From positions 1 through 17,309 of the forward strand of contig JAOZOT010000035.1 of the NCBI GenBank assembly GCA_029933115.1: a stretch of 17,309 bases of DNA, in the 5' to 3' direction. Origin of the DNA: Anaerolineae bacterium. Lineage in GTDB: Bacteria > Chloroflexota > Anaerolineae > E26-bin7. The translations under genes and the position numbers were made by a program. How positions within the stretch are numbered: position 1 is the stretch's first letter; the number at the start of each line of letters is the position of its first letter. The notes under the pieces were generated by a model, which saw nothing but the letters and a program-made list of their open reading frames with translations, was not told where the DNA came from and did not search any database. Shown here piece after piece: positions 13,466-17,309 of this stretch.

Positions 13466-15292
13466 CTACCTCCTTCTTCCGAACTCGCGAGCCAGTTGCT
13501 CGGCGCTGAGGTGGATCATGGTCGGACGGCCATGCGGACAGGTGTGGGGCAGGCTGGTCTCCTCCAGTTGCCGGACCAGGTCCCGCATCTCTTCCAACGA
13601 GAGGGTCTGGCCGGCTCGCACGGCACTGTGGCAGACCACGCTGATCAGGGCTTTCTCCTCCCGCGTCTCTCCGGTGCCCCCCTCGGCCAACTCGTCCAGA
13701 ATTTCAGCCACCACCTGGCCGATGTCACCCCGCCCCGAGCTCTGACCTGAGCCCCGTCGAAGGGTTGTCGAAAAGCCTCCTTCGAGCGCGGCCGGCACCG
13801 CTCGCAGCAGGTAGGTCTCGCCCCCGAAAGGCTCAATCTCAAAGCCCAGTTCGGCCAGAGTCTCCAGGTGCTCGGCCATGGCCGCCTGCTGGCGAGGCGT
13901 GAGTTCCAAAGGCAAGGGACTCAGGAGTTGCTGAGAGACGACGGCTTTGTGGGCCCGTTCAGCAATGAAGCGTTCGTAGAGCACCCGTTCGTGGGCTGTG
14001 TGCTGGTCTATGAGATACATGCCCCCTGGCCCTTCGGCGATGATGTAGGTCTGGCCCAATTGGCCCAGCACCCGCAGCATGGGGAGCTTGGGCCGCATCT
14101 GAGGGGTGACAGGTGTCGTCAGAGCGTCCTCGGCCGTGCGCTGGACCTCCATAGCCAACTGGCCCAAAGGACGGCGCTCACCCCCCACGCCAATCAGCCG
14201 GCGCGGTTGCCCCCAATGTGAAGGACCCTCAGCCGAAGGCCCCACCGGGTGCGGGCGGCCGGTCACAGTAGGGAGGGGAGCCTTCTCGGTGAGAACCCGG
14301 CGCACAGCTTTCTGCACGGCGGCAAAGACCTCGTTGCCCCGGCGGAAGCGCACCTCTCGTTTGGTTGGGTGGACGTTGACGTCCACCTCGGCGGGGTCCA
14401 AGTCCACGTTGAGGACGACGATGGGGTAGCGTCCTGTGGGCAACAGGGTATGGTAGGCTTCGATGGTCGCGTAGCTGAGGGAGCGATCTTGCACCCAACG
14501 GCGGTTGACAAAGAAGGTCAGGTACCGGCGGTTGGAGCGGTGCAACGAGGGTGAACTGACGTAGCCGTGGACTCTAATAGGGGTTTGATCTCCTTCGGTT
14601 CCGCGCTCTCTGTTGCCACTCTCTACCGGCAGCATTTGCCGGGCCGCTTCCAGACCATAGACTTTGACCAGCACGTCGCACAGTTTGCCGCTACCGGTGG
14701 ATTGGAAAGCCAGGCGACCATCGGTCAGCAGACTGAAGCGCAACTCGGGGTAGGCCATAGCGTAGCGGGAAACCAGTTGGCTGATGTGGCCGGCTTCGGT
14801 GCTCTCCCGGCGCAGGAATTTCAGGCGAGCAGGGACGTTGTGGAAAAGGTTCTCCACTGTAACTATCGTGCCTTGGGGGCAGCCTTTCCTCTCACGCTGC
14901 ACCACAGTGCCGTTTTCCAACTTCACCTGGGTGCCCAGCGACTCCTGAGCTGTCCTGGAAACCAGGGTCACCCGGGCCACTGCCGCTATGCTGGCCAGGG
15001 CCTCACCGCGAAAGCCCAGGGTGGAGACCCGCGCCAGATCGGAGGCACTCTCTAGCTTGCCGGTGGAATGGCGGGCGAAAGCCAACTCCACCTCGTCGCC
15101 GGGGATGCCGCAGCCATTGTCAATGACGCGCATCAAACGGATGCCCCCCTGGCGTATTTCGATTTTTATCTCTGTGGCTCCGGCGTCAATGGCGTTTTCG
15201 ACCAATTCCTTGACCACAGAGGCCGGTCGTTCCACCACTTCGCCGGCGGCGATTTTGGCCGCCACCTCGGCCGGCAGCACTTTAATAGGCAT
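13466..15292 (-). CDS. mutL: DNA mismatch repair protein MutL
   Basis: This 608-residue protein is a complete MutL. The N-terminal GHKL ATPase shows all expected motifs: VVKELVENAIDAGA (E32, N33, D36), IDNGCGI, and STLGFRGEALASI. The C-terminal dimerisation domain carries the endonuclease metal site as DQHTAHERVLYE (D429 to E440), a variant of DQHA(X)2E(X)4E with Thr for Ala, plus CHSAVRAGQ and CPHGRP (585-590). It should therefore be a nicking-type MutL that acts with MutS, as in most bacteria lacking MutH. The middle linker (~325-400) is poorly conserved, as usual. The ATG at 15290-15292 follows GAGGGA, and a promoter lies 35-65 nt upstream. No mutS is present. Unusually, the reading frame ends only seven nt before a glycosyltransferase whose ribosome binding site lies inside mutL. 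Confidence 0.97.
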   Translation of the reverse strand: MPIKVLPAEVAAKIAAGEVVERPASVVKELVENAIDAGATEIKIEIRQGGIRLMRVIDNGCGIPGDEVELAFARHSTGKLESASDLARVSTLGFRGEALASIAAVARVTLVSRTAQESLGTQVKLENGTVVQRERKGCPQGTIVTVENLFHNVPARLKFLRRESTEAGHISQLVSRYAMAYPELRFSLLTDGRLAFQSTGSGKLCDVLVKVYGLEAARQMLPVESGNRERGTEGDQTPIRVHGYVSSPSLHRSNRRYLTFFVNRRWVQDRSLSYATIEAYHTLLPTGRYPIVVLNVDLDPAEVDVNVHPTKREVRFRRGNEVFAAVQKAVRRVLTEKAPLPTVTGRPHPVGPSAEGPSHWGQPRRLIGVGGERRPLGQLAMEVQRTAEDALTTPVTPQMRPKLPMLRVLGQLGQTYIIAEGPGGMYLIDQHTAHERVLYERFIAERAHKAVVSQQLLSPLPLELTPRQQAAMAEHLETLAELGFEIEPFGGETYLLRAVPAALEGGFSTTLRRGSGQSSGRGDIGQVVAEILDELAEGGTGETREEKALISVVCHSAVRAGQTLSLEEMRDLVRQLEETSLPHTCPHGRPTMIHLSAEQLAREFGRRR

Positions 15293-15326
15293 GGTATCCC
15301 TCTAATCTGCTGCGCTTCAACGTTAT

Positions 15327-15356
15327 ATTTTACCATAGAAAAAGCGCACCTGCCAA
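15327..15356 (-). promoter_or_regulatory. Probable promoter of mutL and the following glycosyltransferases
   Basis: On the minus strand, TTGGCA (15351-15356; 5 of 6 to consensus) and TAAAAT (15327-15332; 5 of 6) are 18 nt apart and would start transcription about 30 nt before the mutL ATG. A perfect 10-bp palindrome, GCCAATTGGC (15352-15361), overlaps the -35 element and could be an operator, though it may be chance. Confidence 0.6.
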
Positions 15357-15398
15357 TTGGCGCACGCACGAAGTATAGCCAGATGTCTTGTCAAGGTC

Positions 15399-16505
15399 CT
15401 ATGGTGGGCCTTCGGCGTTGAGGATGCTGTCCAGGCAACTGTCGTAGACTGAAGCCATACTGGCCCAATCGTACCGCTCCACATAGCTTCTCAGGCTTTT
15501 CTGGCGCGTTCCCTCGATGTTGACGACGGCCTCTCGCAGACGGGTCAGCAAGCCATCGAAATCATCGTACAAGCAATCTCTCCAGTACTGTGGGGGGATG
15601 ATTTCGGGATAGGCCAGACGGTTGGGGAGGATGGGGAAGCATCCGCAGTAGATGGCTTCCAGCGTAGCTGCGCCGAAGAACTCGTGGTGAGCCGTGCTGA
15701 CGCAGACGTCGGCTTGCCAGAGCAGGCGACTGTAGGTAGCCGCATCTTCTACATAGCCAAAGCGGATAATGCGTTCCGACAGCCGCTCGCGGGCCTCTAG
15801 AAACTCCTCCGGTTTGAGGCGAAAGCTCTCGCCCAGCAGGATGAGACCAAAGTCGAGGCCCATCCCGTCCAGGGCATAGACGGCGTTGAAGAACTCCTTG
15901 GGGTTCTTATCGTACTCCCAACGATGGTTCCAGAGGATGAGCGGTCGGCCCGATTTCGGCTCAGTTGGCCGGTGGCGGTCGTGGCGAGTCAAGTCCAGCC
16001 CCAGGGGCAAAACCCGGCTCTTGGCCTGGATTCGAGAGATACTCTCCAGTTCGTTGTAGTCGGGGAAATGTTTCAGCAGGCGGGGCAATTCCTCGAAGAA
16101 GGCAGCCTTATGATAGGCAGAGTTGAAGAAGACTTGGTCGGCCACCAGTGCGCTGGCATAGTTGATAAAGCCGTAGTGCAGGTCGCGCTTCTCCCCTCGG
16201 CGCACAGGGTAGGTAAGCTGGTTTTCGTGGAAGTAGAGGGCGGCAAGAACATCGTGGGTCAGATCGCGGGTCAGAGCCAGAAAGGTGGTCAAGTCTAGCA
16301 TGTCGGTAGCCAGGATGAGATCAGGTTGGAAGTCCATCTCTCGGAATCGCCGCGCCAGGGTGACCGCCCCGCCGTGCATACGCCACTTCCAAAACCGTCC
16401 TGGCAGGCACAGCAACTCCACCTGATGGCGGCTGCTTCTGTGGTAGCCATCGGCCCAGGCTTGGTGGGAGCCGGTGTAATAAGGTTCGATAAGGAGAATC
16501 TTCAT
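15399..16505 (-). CDS. Glycosyltransferase of the tRNA-queuosine alpha-mannosyltransferase (GTDC1/QTMAN, former DUF3524) family
   Basis: The 368-residue protein begins MKILLIEPYYTGSHQAWADG and continues LLCLPGRFWKWRMHGGA, YFHENQLTYPVRR, LVADQVFFNS and ILWNHRWEYDKNP. These all match the human GTDC1 (QTMAN) sequence as I recall it. The C-terminal GT-B half has STAHHEFFGAATLEAIYCGC, the EX7E-like nucleotide-sugar site of GT4-type enzymes. In animals the family adds mannose from GDP-mannose to queuosine-34 of tRNA-Asp; bacterial members are assumed but not certain to do the same. The protein is soluble and cytosolic. I prefer ATG 16503-16505, which matches the family's N-terminus; a TTG at 16553 would add 16 unrelated residues and overlap vapC. 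It lies 32 nt after vapC and may share the vapBC transcript. No queuosine biosynthesis gene is in the window. Confidence 0.85.
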   Translation of the reverse strand: MKILLIEPYYTGSHQAWADGYHRSSRHQVELLCLPGRFWKWRMHGGAVTLARRFREMDFQPDLILATDMLDLTTFLALTRDLTHDVLAALYFHENQLTYPVRRGEKRDLHYGFINYASALVADQVFFNSAYHKAAFFEELPRLLKHFPDYNELESISRIQAKSRVLPLGLDLTRHDRHRPTEPKSGRPLILWNHRWEYDKNPKEFFNAVYALDGMGLDFGLILLGESFRLKPEEFLEARERLSERIIRFGYVEDAATYSRLLWQADVCVSTAHHEFFGAATLEAIYCGCFPILPNRLAYPEIIPPQYWRDCLYDDFDGLLTRLREAVVNIEGTRQKSLRSYVERYDWASMASVYDSCLDSILNAEGPP

Positions 16506-16537
16506 CCTGCCTACTCTACCGCTCCCGCAAAATGAAG

Positions 16538-16942
16538 TCAATCCTTTGCCCAATTGACCACTTTGAGATCCGGTACCCTCGAAAACTCCCTGACATTATT
16601 AGTCACCAGCGCGACCCTCAAACTCAGGGCATGGGCCGCTATCAGCATGTCCAACGCCCCAATTGGGGTGTCCTGCCTCTCAAGAGCTGCCCGAATCCCT
16701 CCATAGGCTACTGCTGCCTTATGGTCGAAATCCACTATGACCAACGGAGCTAAAAATTGCTCCAATGCCCGTTGATTTTGATCCGGGTACTGGCTCTTCT
16801 GCACCCCATACTCCAATTCGGCCACTGTGATGGAAGACAGGCCTATCTCTCCCACCGAGTGGTCTCTGAACTTCTCCAGCACCTCCGGCGGCTTCTTCTT
16901 GATCAGATAAATGCAGATGTTGGTGTCAAGCAGGTATCTCAT
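16538..16942 (-). CDS. vapC: VapC-family PIN-domain toxin ribonuclease
   Basis: The protein has 134 residues, the usual length of a VapC. It starts MRYLLDTNICIYL (D6), has TVAELEYG (E42), LDMLIAAHA (D98) and VTNNVREF, which together give the acidic metal-binding residues of the PIN nuclease fold. VapC toxins cleave tRNA or rRNA at single sites and so stop translation when free of their antitoxin. Its ATG overlaps the stop of vapB by 4 bp (ATGA), a standard coupling that keeps antitoxin in excess. All catalytic residues are present, so it is probably active. The RNA target cannot be inferred from sequence alone. Confidence 0.93.
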   Translation of the reverse strand: MRYLLDTNICIYLIKKKPPEVLEKFRDHSVGEIGLSSITVAELEYGVQKSQYPDQNQRALEQFLAPLVIVDFDHKAAVAYGGIRAALERQDTPIGALDMLIAAHALSLRVALVTNNVREFSRVPDLKVVNWAKD

Positions 16943-17172
16943 CTAAACACATTCTCTCTGATTTGTTGTTCTGGTTGACTTCGCTCTTCCATAAAGTCAG
17001 CCGAGAATTGCTCTAAACTGTTGAACAGAGATTGCCAGGATTCTCGATACGGGATAAGCATCACTGCATCTCCGACCTTCTTGATGAACACTTTGTGTCC
17101 ACTGAATCGGAATTCTTTGGGTAGTCTTACAGCTTGACTGCGTCCATTTCGAAAAAGCTTTGCGGTCTTCAT
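16939..17172 (-). CDS. vapB: VapB-family antitoxin (AbrB/MazE-type DNA-binding domain)
   Basis: The 77-residue protein opens with AKLFRNGRSQAVRLPKEFRF, the signature of the swapped-hairpin AbrB-like domain of VapB antitoxins. The C-terminal part (~46-77, WQSLFNSLEQFSADFMEE...) should wrap round VapC and block its active site. The VapBC complex normally represses its own promoter, and an inverted repeat overlaps the -10 element here. The ATG at 17170-17172 follows a purine-rich GGAAGGGGGGGA. The frame ends in the start codon of vapC. Confidence 0.93.
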   Translation of the reverse strand: MKTAKLFRNGRSQAVRLPKEFRFSGHKVFIKKVGDAVMLIPYRESWQSLFNSLEQFSADFMEERSQPEQQIRENVFR

Positions 17173-17190
17173 GACAGATCCCCCCCTTCC

Positions 17191-17215
17191 TGGTATATGC
17201 TATTAGTATATACCA
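17191..17215 (-). promoter_or_regulatory. vapO: Probable VapBC operator
   Basis: TGGTATAT (17191-17198) and ATATACCA (17208-17215) are perfect inverted 8-mers with a 9-nt spacer. They cover the -10 box of the vapBC promoter, where an AbrB-type antitoxin would be expected to bind as a dimer with the toxin. Binding is inferred from family behaviour. Confidence 0.65.
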
Positions 17216-17233
17216 CCTTGGCAAAGATTACAA
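17205..17233 (-). promoter_or_regulatory. vapBC promoter
   Basis: On the minus strand TTGTAA (17228-17233) is followed after 17 nt by TATACT (17205-17210; 5 of 6 to consensus). Transcription would start near 17198, about 25 nt before the vapB ATG, within the inverted repeat. It could also serve the downstream glycosyltransferase. Confidence 0.65.
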
Positions 17234-17275
17234 ATAGGGCTCTTTGCAGGGGTGTGTCCCAAAAGTGTCATACCA

Positions 17276-17307
17276 CCCTCCCGCAGGTTGCGAACCCTGC
17301 GGGAGGG
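17276..17307. repeat. Strong hairpin at the right edge of the window
   Basis: CCCTCCCGCAGG (17276-17287) pairs perfectly with CCTGCGGGAGGG (17296-17307); the loop TTGCGAAC can pair further with one bulge. No T-run follows within the window. The sequence just before it (GTGTCCCAAAAGTGTCA) has the look of an insertion-sequence end, but the window stops too soon to tell. Confidence 0.55.
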
Positions 17308-17309
17308 TC

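Noticed and set aside
13274..13750. 158-codon plus-strand ORF across the mutL and 912-aa junction
   Set aside because: It is antisense to two clear genes and has no recognisable motif or ribosome binding site context that outweighs them.
15352..15361. GCCAATTGGC as a defined regulator site
   Set aside because: A 10-bp palindrome can arise by chance and matches no operator I can name. It is mentioned only within the mutL promoter entry.
1..17309. CRISPR array, tRNA or rRNA genes
   Set aside because: No regularly spaced identical repeats, cloverleaf-forming sequence or rRNA signature was seen on reading the window.

Overview
This window looks like part of a Chloroflexota (Anaerolineae-type) chromosome of moderately high GC, probably from an uncultured lineage. 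The evidence is the array of large GT39/ArnT-like membrane glycosyltransferases with repeated beta-rich C-terminal tails, an Ig-like domain (first gene) that I associate with Chloroflexota secreted proteins, frequent TTG and GTG starts, and strong AGGAGG-type ribosome binding sites. The assignment is inferred from memory of protein families; no 16S or database search was possible.

Layout. Only one gene lies on the plus strand: an isolated ~209-residue protein (185-814) with a perfect consensus sigma-70-type promoter, a ~130-nt leader and its own intrinsic terminator. All other genes run on the minus strand, so transcription goes from right to left: a VapB/VapC toxin-antitoxin pair (17172-16538); a glycosyltransferase homologous to the tRNA-queuosine mannosyltransferase GTDC1/QTMAN family (16505-15399); MutL (15292-13466) behind a recognisable promoter; then, 7 nt after mutL, a chain of large GT-C membrane glycosyltransferases. 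The chain falls into two blocks separated by a ~200-nt spacer with a perfect 17-bp inverted repeat. Block A holds a 912-aa and an 842-aa protein. Block B holds a 564-aa, an 826-aa and a 781-aa protein, followed by the truncated start of a sixth gene.

The glycosyltransferases are the main point of interest. Three of them (912, 826 and 781 aa) have divergent membrane cores but carry the same tail: two tandem, non-identical beta-rich repeats (R1 ~146 residues, R2 132 residues). R1 resembles R1 and R2 resembles R2 between genes, so the tail behaves as one unit. The 564-aa enzyme is a close paralogue of the 826-aa enzyme but stops exactly where the tail would begin. The last two genes of block A (tailed enzyme, then the gene starting MLQH) are mirrored at the end of block B, where the second gene is cut after 31 codons by an IS200/IS605-like transposase remnant flanked by related hairpins. 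The array therefore appears to have grown by duplication that crossed gene boundaries, and then been trimmed by a mobile element.

Together the block A and B enzymes probably use polyprenyl-phosphate-linked sugars on the outer face of the membrane to glycosylate surface polymers or proteins. Donor, acceptor and the role of the tails cannot be read from the sequence.
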